Source: Plasmodium malariae (lineage: Eukaryota; Apicomplexa; Aconoidasida; Haemosporida; Plasmodiidae). From it: DNA of 64,000 nucleotides. The stretch spans positions 2,333,001 through 2,397,000 of the forward strand of contig NC_041785.1 of assembly GCF_900090045.1 (NCBI RefSeq). The letters are read 5' to 3'. The position numbers and the translations under genes are program-made. Under the pieces are notes generated by a model that was given only the letters and a program-made list of their open reading frames with translations, was not told the origin of the DNA and did not search any database. Of this stretch, positions 45,136 through 57,211 are shown one piece after another. How positions within the stretch are numbered: position 1 is the first letter of the stretch; each line of letters opens with the position of its first letter.

Positions 45136-45473
45136 ACGCACAAGCGAATATATATATCTATATAGTATGTCCAAATGTACATATATGTATAGCATGCACA
45201 AATGTACATATATGTATAGTATGCACAAATGTACATATATGTATAGTATGCACAAATGTATATATATGTATAGTATGCACAAATGTATATATATGTATAG
45301 TATGCACAAACGTATATAATATGTACACATGTAGGTATTTAATTACACTGATAAATGACAGAGCAAAAGGTATGAAATATTTTTTCATATTACCTGAAAT
45401 TACTTTCTTTAATGAAACACACATTCCCATTGTTTACAAATTCGAAATCGGCAATATATTTCCTTCCGTAACG
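42788..45473 (-). CDS. Aurora-type Ser/Thr protein kinase, 5' end unresolved
   Basis: Exons on the minus strand: 45473-45394, 45049-44917, 44415-44320, 44079-44008 and 43568-42788 (stop TGA); an earlier 5' exon with the ATG was not found. The joined product reads as an Aurora kinase domain: [11 protein letters not shown] joins GDGAHGSV (glycine loop); VLK is the ATP lysine; [15 protein letters not shown] is helix C, split to [19 protein letters not shown]; then [14 protein letters not shown], and [10 protein letters not shown]. The catalytic loop has HLD, not HRD (Leu codon 43388-43390). Phases agree except in the glycine-loop exon, which is one base too long: the frame expected to give [10 protein letters not shown] is broken near 44340 and hits TAA. 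From memory, P. falciparum ARK1 maps to this neighbourhood. Aurora kinases control spindle and kinetochore events. Downstream tail of about 40 residues is basic and unstructured. Confidence 0.78.
43590..43970. repeat. 18-bp minisatellite inside a kinase intron
   Basis: About 20 copies of gacaagtggcatgaacaa and variants (gcgacatgaataagataa) fill most of the intron between 44007 and 43569. The unit is in phase-3 length and stop-free in several frames, so naive ORF calling extends the kinase through it ([12 protein letters not shown] repeats). The flanking splice sites show it is intronic. Confidence 0.9.
44605..44880. repeat. TATG/TACG tetranucleotide tract in a kinase intron
   Basis: About 275 bp of (tatg)n with tacg and tata variants within the intron between 44916 and 44416. 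Open in many frames only because of its composition. Confidence 0.9.
45165..45315. repeat. 27-bp tandem repeat in a kinase intron
   Basis: About five copies of a 27-bp unit (core tatagtatgcacaaatgtac) in the intron between 45393 and 45050. Confidence 0.88.
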
Positions 45474-45610
45474 CTTTTCAAAAAATTAAATATCTTTATA
45501 AAAAAGAATAAAAAATAGGGACATACGTAATATATATATTTATGCATATATATATGTATATATGTATGAATTTCCGTATTCTATTAAACCTACATTGGGA
45601 TAGTGTGTAA

Positions 45611-45647
<37 letters not shown>

Positions 45648-46285
45648 CAGAACACAAAAAAGCACAAATATGCGAACGATACAAACGATACAAACGATAC
45701 AAACAATTTAAACAATTTAAACAATTTAAACAATTTAAACAATTTAAACAATATATACCTAATAACATAAAAATGTAGTTTCACATTATATGTATGGTAA
45801 TGTAATAAAAAAACAAAAAACAAATACAGAATATATTTTATTCCCCATCAATATTTTCATTTTGTTCATGTTCAAATTAAAAAGGGTTAAATGAAAGTCA
45901 GCATGGAAAAAAAAAAAAAAAAAAAAAAAGCATCAAATGTTTTTCGCTGAGTTTTTTATTTTAAAAGGGGAAATAATTTATGCGCTAATTTGAACATGCA
46001 TATATATATATAAACATATGTACACGTGTATGAGTGCATATATATAGTTTATTTCATTAATTCGCTTTTTTTAATTTTCTGTAAAGCTATATTAAGGGCG
46101 GTAGTAGAAGGAGAACTTCCGTCGCTTGGAACAAGGAGAAACATAGTTTTGTTCCACTTTGTTCGACTTATTCCGTTTTGTTTCTCCTTGTTCAAAGCGA
46201 CAGAAGTTCTCCTTCTACTGTTTCCCCCGCGGCTTTACGAACTGCCCTTTTATGTAAACCACTTAAGAGAATACACACAATTTAA
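45474..46285. other. Divergent spacer, likely holds the missing kinase 5' exon
   Basis: Between the first recognised kinase exon and the acylphosphatase-like gene. Contains poly-A at 45612-45640 and 45908-45927 and a 9-bp acaatttaa array at 45695-45760. An imperfect inverted repeat around 46095-46230 (agtagaaggagaacttc ... gaagttctccttctact) could form a hairpin just before the downstream ATG. Confidence 0.5.
46095..46222. other. Long imperfect inverted repeat in the 5' flank
   Basis: The arm agtagaaggagaacttc at 46101-46117 has an exact reverse-complement partner at 46203-46219. The outer and inner flanks also pair partly (gtcgcttggaacaagga with tccttgttcaaagcgac). The hairpin loop of about 50 bp holds ttccactttgttcgac-like sequence. 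It lies about 65 bp ahead of the ATG of the acylphosphatase-like gene and is more GC-rich than its surroundings. Confidence 0.75.
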
Positions 46286-47434
46286 ATGATACCCACACCA
46301 GTTTCTAAAAAAATAAGAAGTAGGTTGAATTTGTCTATTCAGAAAAAGCCTCATTTTTTATTTCGGCAAAATTTATTATTTGACAAACGGGAAAAATGGG
46401 AACCAAAATTGAGGAAAGGTTATCCCGAATTTGCAAAGCAGTTCGACATTTTGAATCGACAGGTAAATTTAACGAAACAGAAATGTGTGCACAGTGTATA
46501 TATATCGTGTAATGATGGTGCACCTAACTGGGAGTTACAATACTTAACGCGTGTAGTAACCTGCACAAAATGGACATATGTTTATGTGCATATGTGTATG
46601 CGCGTCCTTTTTTTTTTTTTTTTTTTTTTTTTCTTCTCATCCCTTCGTTTCTCATTGCGTCATTTTCCATCCCTTCGTATCTCTTCTCTTCTTGTCTCAT
46701 CAATTCGCTTTTTTCCTTTTGATAGGTTACGGGGTTTCGAAAATACAGACCACCGATTGTGAAAAAAGAGGAAATAAAAAAAAATTATGATATAAGTAAT
46801 TTTCACGAAGTAAAATCGAAATTTAGGTTTGAGATCAACGGATTTTTTGAAGGTTTGTCTGAAAATTATTTTTTTTCCTTTTTTTTTATTTGTGCTAATT
46901 TTGTTCATAATGGATGAAATAGGATGGTATTAATTTGTTTTTCTTTTTCTTTTTTTTGAAGATGGTGGAAACGTTTTTTGTGAAGAGTTGTATAGAACTG
47001 CAAGACGAATGTTCATAGTTGGCTGGATTAAATGTCGAAGTCGATTTGCCATGGGTCACGTAAGAAATTATAGAGAGAAAGCTACGCGTTCTCTTGATTG
47101 CAGTTGTACGAACATATTCATAGGGATGATCGCACATTTATGTGTATATGGACATATGTATATATATGTATTTGTGTGCATGTATGCATATATACGTTTC
47201 ATTTCTCAGCCCATGGAACCATTTTTTTTACCGTTCCCCCACTCACAGTTTCAAGGAGATTCTTATGCTATTTCCTACTTGAGACATTGGTTTGACATGT
47301 ATTCATCAGAAAAAAATAAAATTGAAAAATTGAAAGTATTTGATGAGAACCATGGGATTCCTACTTTTGATTACTAGTATGTGTTGAAGTACATGTTCTT
47401 TTGGAATGCTCAACAAGAATGTTACACATTCACA

Positions 47435-47475
<41 letters not shown>

Positions 47476-47739
47476 GTATACGTGTTTATTTGCCACCTAT
47501 GTTATCGCAGTAATATTACAGTAGTGAAAGACTACAGAACACCTGCAAAGAAAAAAATGCATCACATTCAGGTAGACACTCTTACCAATTAAGAAAAAAA
47601 AAAAAAAAAAAAAGTAAATTATTTACAGCACTAAACCCTCATTTAATTTCCCATTTTTCTGTTAAATTTTTTTTTTTTTTTTTCTATATTTCAGAGTCAG
47701 GATTTTTTAAAAACAAAGGCACTATTCAATTTAAAATAA
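46286..47739 (+). CDS. Acylphosphatase-like fold protein, active-site residues replaced
   Basis: Six exons: 46286-46462, 46726-46852, 46962-47059, 47249-47376, 47511-47571 and 47695-47739 (TAA). All are GT-AG with matching phases, giving 211 residues. The first 60 residues are basic (MIPTPVSKKIRSRLN) and could be an organelle targeting or RNA-binding extension. From about residue 95 the joined exons follow the acylphosphatase layout: FEINGFFEDGGNVFCEELYRTA at the place of the phosphate loop, GWIKCRSR, FQGDSYAISYLRHWF and finally NITVVKDYR as the last strand. True acylphosphatases have an Arg in the loop (VQGVxFR) and an Asn in GW[VI]xN; here these read FC and GWIKC, so catalysis is unlikely. 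The fold call rests on order of motifs. A role as a mitochondrial protein is possible but unproven. Confidence 0.72.
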
Positions 47740-49183
47740 AGACATACTGTTCCTACGGCGTACCTCGTTGTTGCTCGAATGAACAGAGAAGATAGGAGGT
47801 TAAAAAATAGGTATTTTGTATTTGTATGAATTAGTTGAATGATTGTTTCTTTACTTTTATATTTTTTATTTTTTTGTTCTGATTCGCTTCATTTCGTTTC
47901 ATTTGTGTTTTTTTTTTTCTTCTCTTCCTTTTTGCTTTAAACCAACTCAAAAGTGCATACATGCTTAAGCATCAACGGAAGAAGAGCGTGGAAAAAAGGC
48001 ATCGGGGGAAGAACTATAACATGTAAAGAAGTAAATTATCTTTTCACAGGCATAAAAATATATCACAATAATATGTGAACTGTATAAACAGACAAACTTT
48101 TCATTTTTTTTTTTTTTTAAACAAATCTAATGCACGTTATTTAGCGATAAGATGATATTTTACTACATTTTTAAAAAGATTCTTTTTTTTTCGTTATTTT
48201 GATGATATTCTTTGTTTTACTCATTTTCCTTCTTTCCTTTATTCTCCTTTTTTTTAATTTATTCCCCAACTTAATTAAAAATATATATATTATAATTACG
48301 CAAAATGTTAAAGCGCGCATAGAAAGTTCTTCCTTTTTGCTTTAATAAAATATACAAACAAAAAAAAAAAAATGATTTCAAAAAATTTTAACCTGTACGT
48401 ATTGTCTATTTTTACTTTTATTTTGTTTTTATTCCGTTTTGTTTTTATTTCATTTTATTTTTATCTTATTTTGTTTTTATTTTATTTTGTTTTTATTTTA
48501 TTTTGTTTTTATTTTATTTTGTTTTTATTTTATTTTAATTTTTGTTGAAGATCAAGTGGTAGATTTAATCCATGCTGCGTCTTCCTCTGTAACTTTGTTC
48601 TTTTTCATTTTTCCTTTATAAGAAGAGTACAAGAGCAAGTGGGAATGAAAATAGATTATTAATGAGCTATTCCCATACAGGCATATATATATATATATAT
48701 ATATATGCATGTATATATGCAGATGTAACTACTCGCACATACATATATGCGTGTTCGCAAAATTTTTTGATGCATTTATAAATGATGAAAGGATAATTTA
48801 TAAACTACAGGAAAAAAAAAAATAATAATAAAATAATTTGTTAAATTGTATAAATGTTCAGAATGTTTTCAAAATAGCTAAATTACAATGACTGAGAGTG
48901 AAGATCTACATACATACACACATACATACATGTATACATACAAATATATATAAATATATGCCTAGAGTGCTCATAAAGAGATGTTACTTCCGAGAATTAA
49001 AGGAAAAATAATAATTATGACTACACGTTCGTTGAAAAAAATGAGAAAAATATAAAGGGGGGTAGAGTAAAGCATAAGAATTTGGGTTGTTAAAAAAATT
49101 AAAATTATAATTAAAAGAAAATTCTTTTAAAAGGGGAATGCATGTGTGTATAAAACATAAGTAAATGTGCCTGTGTGTGTATA

Positions 49184-49221
<38 letters not shown>

Positions 49222-49409
49222 TATACACACACACACACATACAAACGCTCACATACTCCCCATTGACATTCTTTGTGCACTCACAAATGCGAACCGTTTT
49301 ATACCACTTATCAGCATGCGTACGTACACATGTGAACTTTTGACTACATGTGCACAATGTACGTATACCTGTAACATGTACGTACTAAGACAACGGGGAG
49401 GGATGGGAA
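47740..49409. other. Convergent intergenic region
   Basis: 3'-to-3' spacer with T-rich tracts, a ttttattttgtttttatttt array at 48420-48540, (AT)n at 48680 and 49190-49215, and an A-rich stretch at 48810. The ORFs crossing the arrays are low-complexity. No gene or RNA was recognised. Confidence 0.6.
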
Positions 49410-52010
49410 TTAAAACCAGTCGAACTGAAAGATTTTCGCTTGGATCATAAGGATAGCTAAAGAGTTTGAGAGTGGGGAACCTGTGATGGATAGATTAAAT
49501 GTATAAGAAGAAGAATCATTAGAATCAGTACAAATAGAAATATTACAACCTGACTTTTCAATAATTTCTTCTATTAACGATTTTCCATTTTTATTTTGAG
49601 AATCAAATGTTTCCAAGTAAACATCAGGCATATTCAATTCAATAGTATAAGGTTGTTTAACCGATAATATTTTTGGCAACGATGAAATAGGAAAGGATTT
49701 ATAAATTTGCTGCAAAAACATATGCTCAATTTTTTCTTTCATGTCGTTAGGATTTTTAAAATAATTATTATTATTATTATTATTATTAGCGTAGCTACTA
49801 CTACGGTTCAGAATATTTTCATCATATGGGTAGTTATTACCTGACCTATTAATATCGTTGCTATTACTATCATAGTTATCATCCATACCATTGTGTTTTG
49901 AATTGTTATTATAATTATTGAGATTTGAATTATTGTGATGAGAGTTATTATGATGAATATAATTCGGATGCGCGTTGTTGACACTAGTATTGTGGTTTAC
50001 ATTATGAGCACCGCTATGATGATTTCCAGAGTAGTTACTACTACCATATGTGTTACCGCTATTATTTGATGTGTAGTGAGCTGAATGATAATGATCGCTG
50101 CTATTATTACCGTTACGCATAATGGTTTTACTATTATGCATTGCCGCTTTGTCCGACGGATTAGTATTTCCTTTTTTGCTGTTAGCATATTTAGTACTAT
50201 TCATATTTGTACTCATATTCGTATTAGTATTGTAGTATATATCATTTAACGGAATGAGGAGACCCTCTCGAGCTATTTGTGGATTTTCATATTCTTCTAA
50301 TTTTTGTAAAACCAAAACAGAAGCTAGAATTTTTGATTCTGGTGAACCACTAATTAAAACCAGTTTTTCATTTTCACTTTCTTTATTTTTTGCAACTTGA
50401 ATTTGAGAACCTGACTGTTCAGTAATATATTTTATGATAGATCCTTTTCGACCTATTAAAAAGCTAGCTGCTTTTCCTGGTACTAACATACGCATAGGAT
50501 TGTTAATATTTTTTTCTCTTTCTTCCATTTGTCTCACTATTAATTTTAATGCATTAAATTTATTTTCTGCTGAACCTGACAAGGTTAAAATCCGATCACA
50601 CGTTTTCACATTTTCAATATTGTCGGGTGCATCTACAATTACTGCACCTGCTCCTGTTATGGTTCTAATTTCTTTTATATGACATCCTGATTTTCCAATT
50701 ATCCAAGCAGTGGTTTCTACATCCAACACAAAGCGAATTACGCATGGACTTACTTCTTTACCAAATTTATGAAGCAGTAAATTTTTATCCCTTGGTACAC
50801 TGAAATTATCAAAATCATCGCCGTTCATAAGTTCATAAGAGTTATCATTCTTTTTCATGCCGTATTTCGAAAAGCTCATCGAGCTGTTACCATTGTTGTA
50901 ATTATTGCTACTATTATTATTGTTGTTAGAGTTGTTATTGTTATTATTATTATTACTATGCGTGCAACTTATATTGGTACTCCCCCGGTTTGGATGGTGA
51001 TTCGGGTTATTTACACTACCGCCAACGCTGCCATTGACGTTACCACCAACGTCACTATTCATACGATTGCTGTTCATGGGAGTACTTCCAACACCTCCTA
51101 TGCCAATCATGCCACTGCAATTACTAAAACCGCTTACATTATTATTTCCCGCAGCGTTAGGGGTGCTTATGCTGTTGTTACAAGTGCTTTCATTAGATAT
51201 ATTAGCAAGAACATTATTGTTACTACTTGCAGTGCTACCACTACTATTTTTTAAAACACCAGGAAATTCAGACAACGAGAGTATACCATTATCAACAATA
51301 TCTTCTAATAAGTCATATATAATACCTATGCAATCAATTATTTTACTAATTTTTTTTGATTTAATAAAAATTGCCTTATCCTTTATTCCTGGAACATCAT
51401 CCTTATGAACATTAATTTCACAGTTAGATCTTTCACTTAATGAAGAAATTTTTGATCCTTTTTGCCCAATTATGATAGGAATAGATCTAGTAGGTACTAT
51501 TATAACTATGGATTCTTTTCCATCCTCTTCATGAAAATCCATTACATGTTTTGATTTATTTAAAACCAGTTCTAATGCTTTTTTTTTATTTTCTTTTTTA
51601 CCAAATATCGTTAATATTTTTTCAGAAGGAGGTGGATAAACAGATATATCAAATTCCTTCTGACATTTTATTATTGCTCCACATGCCTTTTCAATTTCAC
51701 GTACATTATTACCTGACTTCCCAATTACAAATCCTATGGCTCTATTTGGTAACAACAGACAATATGGTATGCGCATTTCAGTAGTAGTAGTAGTAGTAGT
51801 GGTAATAGTATTAGTAGATGTGCCATTATTAGGACATATATTTATTATCCTATCATCATTATCATTTTCATCATTTAAACTTCCATATGACCTATTACTA
51901 CTATTACTATTATTACGTTGCTTTTTAAAAGCACTCTCCTCCTCACTATTGTTGTTACTACTGTCTACCTCCTGGTCAATGCGTGCGTATGACCTTTTTT
52001 GCTTTATCAT
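49410..52010 (-). CDS. Multi-KH-domain RNA-binding protein
   Basis: Single-exon ORF of 866 residues, ATG at 52010 (MIKQKRSYARID), TAA at 49410-49412. Four KH domains with GxxG loops are clear: KH1 (about 80-150, VIGKSGNNVREIE), KH2 (about 167-245, IIGQKGSKISSL), KH3 (about 420-490, IIGKSGCHIKEI) and KH4 (about 505-575, LIGRKGSIIKYI). A fifth, C-terminal segment (about 790-866) has KH-like strand/helix order, but its loop reads NKNGKS, so it is at best degenerate. Between KH2 and KH3 and between KH4 and the C-terminus are long Asn/Ser/His-rich linkers. The organisation resembles poly(C)-binding, NOVA or vigilin-like mRNA regulators, so single-stranded RNA binding and post-transcriptional control are likely. 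Strong purifying composition in the KH segments contrasts with the homopolymer linkers. Confidence 0.93.
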   Translation of the reverse strand: MIKQKRSYARIDQEVDSSNNNSEEESAFKKQRNNSNSSNRSYGSLNDENDNDDRIINICPNNGTSTNTITTTTTTTTEMRIPYCLLLPNRAIGFVIGKSGNNVREIEKACGAIIKCQKEFDISVYPPPSEKILTIFGKKENKKKALELVLNKSKHVMDFHEEDGKESIVIIVPTRSIPIIIGQKGSKISSLSERSNCEINVHKDDVPGIKDKAIFIKSKKISKIIDCIGIIYDLLEDIVDNGILSLSEFPGVLKNSSGSTASSNNNVLANISNESTCNNSISTPNAAGNNNVSGFSNCSGMIGIGGVGSTPMNSNRMNSDVGGNVNGSVGGSVNNPNHHPNRGSTNISCTHSNNNNNNNNSNNNNNSSNNYNNGNSSMSFSKYGMKKNDNSYELMNGDDFDNFSVPRDKNLLLHKFGKEVSPCVIRFVLDVETTAWIIGKSGCHIKEIRTITGAGAVIVDAPDNIENVKTCDRILTLSGSAENKFNALKLIVRQMEEREKNINNPMRMLVPGKAASFLIGRKGSIIKYITEQSGSQIQVAKNKESENEKLVLISGSPESKILASVLVLQKLEEYENPQIAREGLLIPLNDIYYNTNTNMSTNMNSTKYANSKKGNTNPSDKAAMHNSKTIMRNGNNSSDHYHSAHYTSNNSGNTYGSSNYSGNHHSGAHNVNHNTSVNNAHPNYIHHNNSHHNNSNLNNYNNNSKHNGMDDNYDSNSNDINRSGNNYPYDENILNRSSSYANNNNNNNNYFKNPNDMKEKIEHMFLQQIYKSFPISSLPKILSVKQPYTIELNMPDVYLETFDSQNKNGKSLIEEIIEKSGCNISICTDSNDSSSYTFNLSITGSPLSNSLAILMIQAKIFQFDWF

Positions 52011-52699
52011 TTTCGTTTAGAACTTGGATCACCCCTGTGTAGCGCTCGGGAGCAACACAGATGTGTAATAAATGCCTTCAGGTGTACACGTGGAAGAGTT
52101 TGTATATACCGATATGTACATATAAAAATATATATATATGTATTTATATTTATATTTATATATGTACACATATCCGTACACACTACACAGCTCTATATGG
52201 GAATTAAGAAGAATTATGGGAAAACAGGAAAACGACAGCACGACGGGATTAGTGATAACTTGAAGGCTCAAAGAAGGGGAATATAACAAGTAATGGGCCG
52301 AGGAGGGAAAAAATAAAAAAATTTAGGGATAATTTTGATGGGAAAAAAAATATATGTGGGAAAATAATAAAAAAAATGAAGGAAAAATTAAAAATACAGA
52401 GAGATGTACAATGCCCTGCAAAAAGCGACTACGAAATGAATGATTGTATAATATATACTCGCTTATACGACTACTTATAAAAAGAAGGTACACACTTGTT
52501 GCCCAACAATATGTATGGTTGTAAATCTTGAAAATTACGTAAAAATAAGTTCAATGCGTGTAAAAGAAATCCTACGTTAAACGCTACTACTGATGTTATT
52601 ACTAACTACTTATAACTTAAATGCTAAATCTTATTACGAAGGATAATATGTTTATTATTACTAAGGATAAAATGCTTATTATTGCTAAGGTTAATATTC

Positions 52700-52860
52700 T
52701 TATCACGAAGGTAAATACTCAATACTAGGGTTAATTCTTATTACTATGGTTAATTCTTATTACTATGGTTAATTCTTATTACTATGGTTAATTCTTATTA
52801 CTATGGTTAATTCTTATTACTATTGTTAATACTTATTACTATGGTTAATGCTTATTACTT
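52700..52860. repeat. 19-bp tandem repeat
   Basis: About eight copies of ttaattcttattactatgg with small variants, upstream of the KH gene. Confidence 0.88.
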
Positions 52861-53329
52861 ATGCTATTATCTATTATGCTAGTACCTATTCCATATACCA
52901 TGTAATACAAATACATATATATATAATTCAGTATACACAATAATCCCTTTGATCAATTTTTTTTCCTTTTTCCTTTTTCAAACACATAATTTGATATAAA
53001 AGCAAAATTTTAAAGAACAATAAATGCTAAATTATATAAAACTTCACCAAAACAGAAATTATTACTTATTGTACGTATAAAGATATATCAATAAAGGGAT
53101 TAATGTATGTATAATATTATACAGTGATGAATACTTTACCCCCCTCTCCTTTTTCCTTTTTCCTTTTTTTTTTTTTTTTTTTTTTTTACAGCAAAATAGG
53201 ACGACTACAAGAAAGATATAACACTTACGTCGTGAGAAAAACAAAGAAAAACGAAAGAAATTTTTTTTTTCAAATTAAACCTATATGGGCGTACAGCCTT
53301 TTTAAAAGGAAATTAAAAAAAAAAATAAA

Positions 53330-53500
53330 TAAAAATATAAATAAAATAAAAATATATATGAAATAAAAATATAAATGAAATAAAAATATAAATGAAATAA
53401 AAATATAAATGAAATAAAAATATAAATGAAATAAAAATATAAATGAAATAAAAATAAAACAAAAATAAAGCAAAAATAAAAATAAAATAAAAATATAAAT
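53330..53500. repeat. 17-bp AT repeat
   Basis: Repeats of aaaatataaatgaaata, about eight copies, degenerating to aaaataaa at the right. Confidence 0.85.
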
Positions 53501-53944
53501 TACAATAAAATCTGTAACACTCACTCGAAGTCAAAATATTGTACTTGTATATGAACTCATGCAGGTACATCAAATATATACATACACACATATATGCATG
53601 TATATATATATACAAAATACACATACAATATATATGTATCACAACACATGCAATACCATTTATATGTTAAATGCACAAAACTTCATTTCCTTCATATATA
53701 TATACTTAATTTTTCATAATTCGCACATGTACATATATATATATATATAAATATAAATATTGTGTACGTATTTTACAAATGAATTATTTCTTATTTGTTA
53801 TCACATGACTGCCTGTACCACCAATGAACTTCTTTTACTTTTGGGTCTCTTTCCTTAATTACACAATTTTTTTTTCATAAATGTAATATTATATATACAT
53901 TCGGTTATGTTAAACAATACATAATTATATATATTCAAATGTAG

Positions 53945-53983
<39 letters not shown>

Positions 53984-54289
53984 CCTATACATATTTATAT
54001 GTATGTACATCCTTATCTGAACATGAAAAAAGGGAAAAAACACATTAATTAAATTTAAAATAAAAAAAACAAAACAAAAAGCTCCTAATTGTAAAAATAT
54101 TAAAACTATAAACAATTAATTAACAAGCAATATAGTTATTCTCTCATATATATATGGGCTTTCTCGCTTTAACTAAAATATAAATACAAAAAAATGTACA
54201 CGTATGCTTATATACAAATACATTTGTACATAATATTATATATATATGTATATTTTACATATGCATATTTTTTATATATTTATATATTA

Positions 54290-54475
54290 TATGTACATTT
54301 ATATTTATGTATATTTATATTTATGTATATTTATATTTATGTATATTTATATTTATGTATATTTATATTTATGTATAATTTATATTTATGTATAATTTAT
54401 ATTTATGTATATTTAAATTTATGTATATTTATATTTATGTATATTTATATTTATGTATATTTCATATATGCATAT
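54290..54475. repeat. 16-bp AT repeat
   Basis: Unit tatatttatatttatg, about eleven copies, in a stretch that contains almost no G or C. Confidence 0.88.
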
Positions 54476-54493
54476 TTTATATATGTACATTTG

Positions 54494-54524
<31 letters not shown>

Positions 54525-56046
54525 TTTGTACTAATGTACATTTATACATATGCGCGTATAATAAAGTATAAAATTAATTTGACGCAAAAATATTTTCAGT
54601 TTGATCATAAAAATGTATATAAAAAAAATAAAATAAAATATAATAATCCCCTCACATTTTTTAAATATAATTTTATAAAAAAGGTTTCTTAAGTATTATA
54701 TGAATAAAAATGCATTTGCGCTATTTTACAGTTAAAAATGAAATAATTCGGAAAAGCAAAAAAAATATAATAATAAAACATAAATAATTATATAAAAATG
54801 TACATATATTTTGTTTACGCATGTATAAATATGTATATATATATAATTTATTATATGTAAGCTCATATGAATTATAATCCTATTTCTGTGGGAATAAAAA
54901 TCACTTTTTTTTTTCCTTTTATAAAACCTTTCACTTTTGTTGCATTACATATTTTTTCAAATGCTCCATTTTATTTTTTTCACCTCCACGCGCAATAGTA
55001 TTATATGTATATAAATAAATATATATTATGTACATATGTATATATATTATGTACATATGTATATATATTATGTACATATGTATATATATTATATACATTA
55101 TATATATGTGTTTTGTATACATATATATATATATATATACTACATACATATATATATATATATACTACATACATATATACGTATTTACATACAATAAATA
55201 TTTAATATATAAATGTAAGAGCTGTTAATAAGTGTGCCCGCAATGCATAATTTTTAATATACAAAAAACGTACATTTTGCAAAAGTTTGATAAATAATAT
55301 TAATAAACAATATATATGAAAGCATATGAATATGTATTATATATATGTAAATGTAAGCATATGTATATATAGATATAGATATATATTCGTATATAGAAGT
55401 GCTTATATCTTTTTACCTGTTTACTATGTATGCATTTATAGCCCATGCGCCACAACACAGTTTTTCATAGTCCCTATTGCGAATGAATTTTTAATAACCT
55501 CAGGGGGAAGAAGCTTATATGAATTTTTTTTAATATTTACAAAAAAGTTTAATTTAAATAAAAAAAATTTTTAAGATATGTAATAATGGTAAAGTTAAAA
55601 GTTTAGCATAAACTATAAATTCAGAAGTGAAAGATAAGGAAAAAAAAAGAAAAGAAAAAAATGGAAAATTTAAAAATATATATATAATTGTTGAAAAAAA
55701 AATTTCCTCATTATGATACTCCCCCCCCACAAAAAAAAAAAAAAAAAAAAAAAAAAAAGAATTTAACGTACATACTTATATATTTTAACAAAACAAAAAA
55801 AAAATATATAAATATAAATTAAAAAACAACACAGATAATTTTATGTAGTGCAAAGTGTCTTGATAATATTAAAAGTAGAGGAGGAAATATTTAAAAAAAT
55901 GTAAACTAGTAATTAAAAGACAGATAAGGGGAACTTGGTATCGTAGCCCCCATTAACGATATAAATTGTATACAATGTTACAACATTACCATGCGTTAAT
56001 ATAACATAATATAATACAATACACTATTATAATAATTTATGTTCAA

Positions 56047-56091
<45 letters not shown>

Positions 56092-56668
56092 ATTATTTTC
56101 TTGTGAATATTCTTCGTACTTACAAGACATATATGTAAATATGTATATACATTTATGTATTTATAATTATGCATATACTTTTTACATATTCTCTTTTAAG
56201 TACGTTACTACTTGTTTTCAATATGAGCATGCTGCGTAAAATGCGGAAAAATATAAATCACCAAGACGTGAAACAACACTTTAATTGCGTTATATACTAT
56301 GTGCAATATATAGTATTGTAATTATTTTATTTTTGCAAAATGCCAAAAAGAATAAATTGGCAATATATCTGTTTTTTTGTATTCATAATTGTGCAATAAT
56401 GTGGTTTGAGGAGACAGCATTAATTTTATTCCGGGAATACATAAAAAAATAAATACACAAAAAGAGGAAGTATCAATTTTTTGAATTCTCGTATTCCTCG
56501 AAAAAATATAGAAAATAAAGAAATATGCTGTATATACTAAAAATACGCATTTAAAATTTTAACTTTATTTTTACTATTTTGTGTATATTCATTTGGAACA
56601 TTTTTACAATTGTGATGAGTAGGAAAACTAGACATTTTTATGAGCCCATTTTTTAAGCATATCCATGC

Positions 56669-56702
<34 letters not shown>

Positions 56703-57211
56703 ATATGTGGATGAATAGGATAAAAGATATATGCTGTAACAATTTTTGACATTAAAATTGTATTTTGTTCAATGCTGCTAAACTTTGTTCAATTCTATTA
56801 AACTACTTTCATTTTATTTTATTTTTTTTGCTCCTTTTTTCGAATGTTCTGATGTGAAGAGTCTGTCTTTTACATTCCGCACAAATAAGATTCTTTGTCC
56901 TTATTTACAAAACGACATTTTATTTTATAAAAGTATTTCATTACATGATTAATAAAATAAATGAACGGTTAATGCAAGAGTTATTGGTGAATATTGTGAT
57001 AAAGACAAACGAACGTAAAATACAAGTTTTGCAGGAAGGCATATGAAATATAATGATGGGGGGAATGTGCTCCTTCAAATAAACATGGTGCATGTACGTG
57101 GGCATGCATATATATTGCTGTTCGTACATATATATATATATATATACATACAAGCGAATGAACGGGAAATAAGCACATGATAGGCGCTAAAATGCTAACC
57201 CAGCTAACGCG

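Larger units (their letters stand above)
52011..57211. other. Intergenic region, 5.2 kb, extremely AT- and repeat-rich
   Basis: Between the KH gene (its 5' side) and uL24. It holds arrays at 52700-52860, 53330-53500, 54290-54475 and 55010-55190, plus several (AT)n and a poly-A at 55733-55758. An open stretch at 53187-53300 (KIGRLQERYNTYVV) and short ATG ORFs at 56399 and 56945 have some non-repetitive codons but no assembled gene. No tRNA or other RNA gene was recognised. Confidence 0.55.

Noticed and set aside
53124..53366. 80-codon plus ORF with KIGRLQERYNTYVV
   Set aside because: It starts in a poly-Phe tract and ends in an AT minisatellite. Only about 35 codons look non-repetitive, and no partner exon or family was found.
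55326..55574. ORF ending FFIVPIANEFLITSGGRSLYEF
   Set aside because: A short varied stretch, but the upstream part is an AT repeat with no splice acceptor in phase, and the opposite strand is also open there.
56945..57049. 34-codon ORF MINKINERLMQELL
   Set aside because: Plausible amphipathic sequence, but no splice partner, no known family, and too short to separate from chance.
52011..57211. Possible centromere
   Set aside because: Plasmodium centromeres are 2-4 kb blocks of extreme AT content with characteristic internal repeats. This gap is AT-rich but broken by GC-containing segments and ordinary minisatellites, so the call is not supported.
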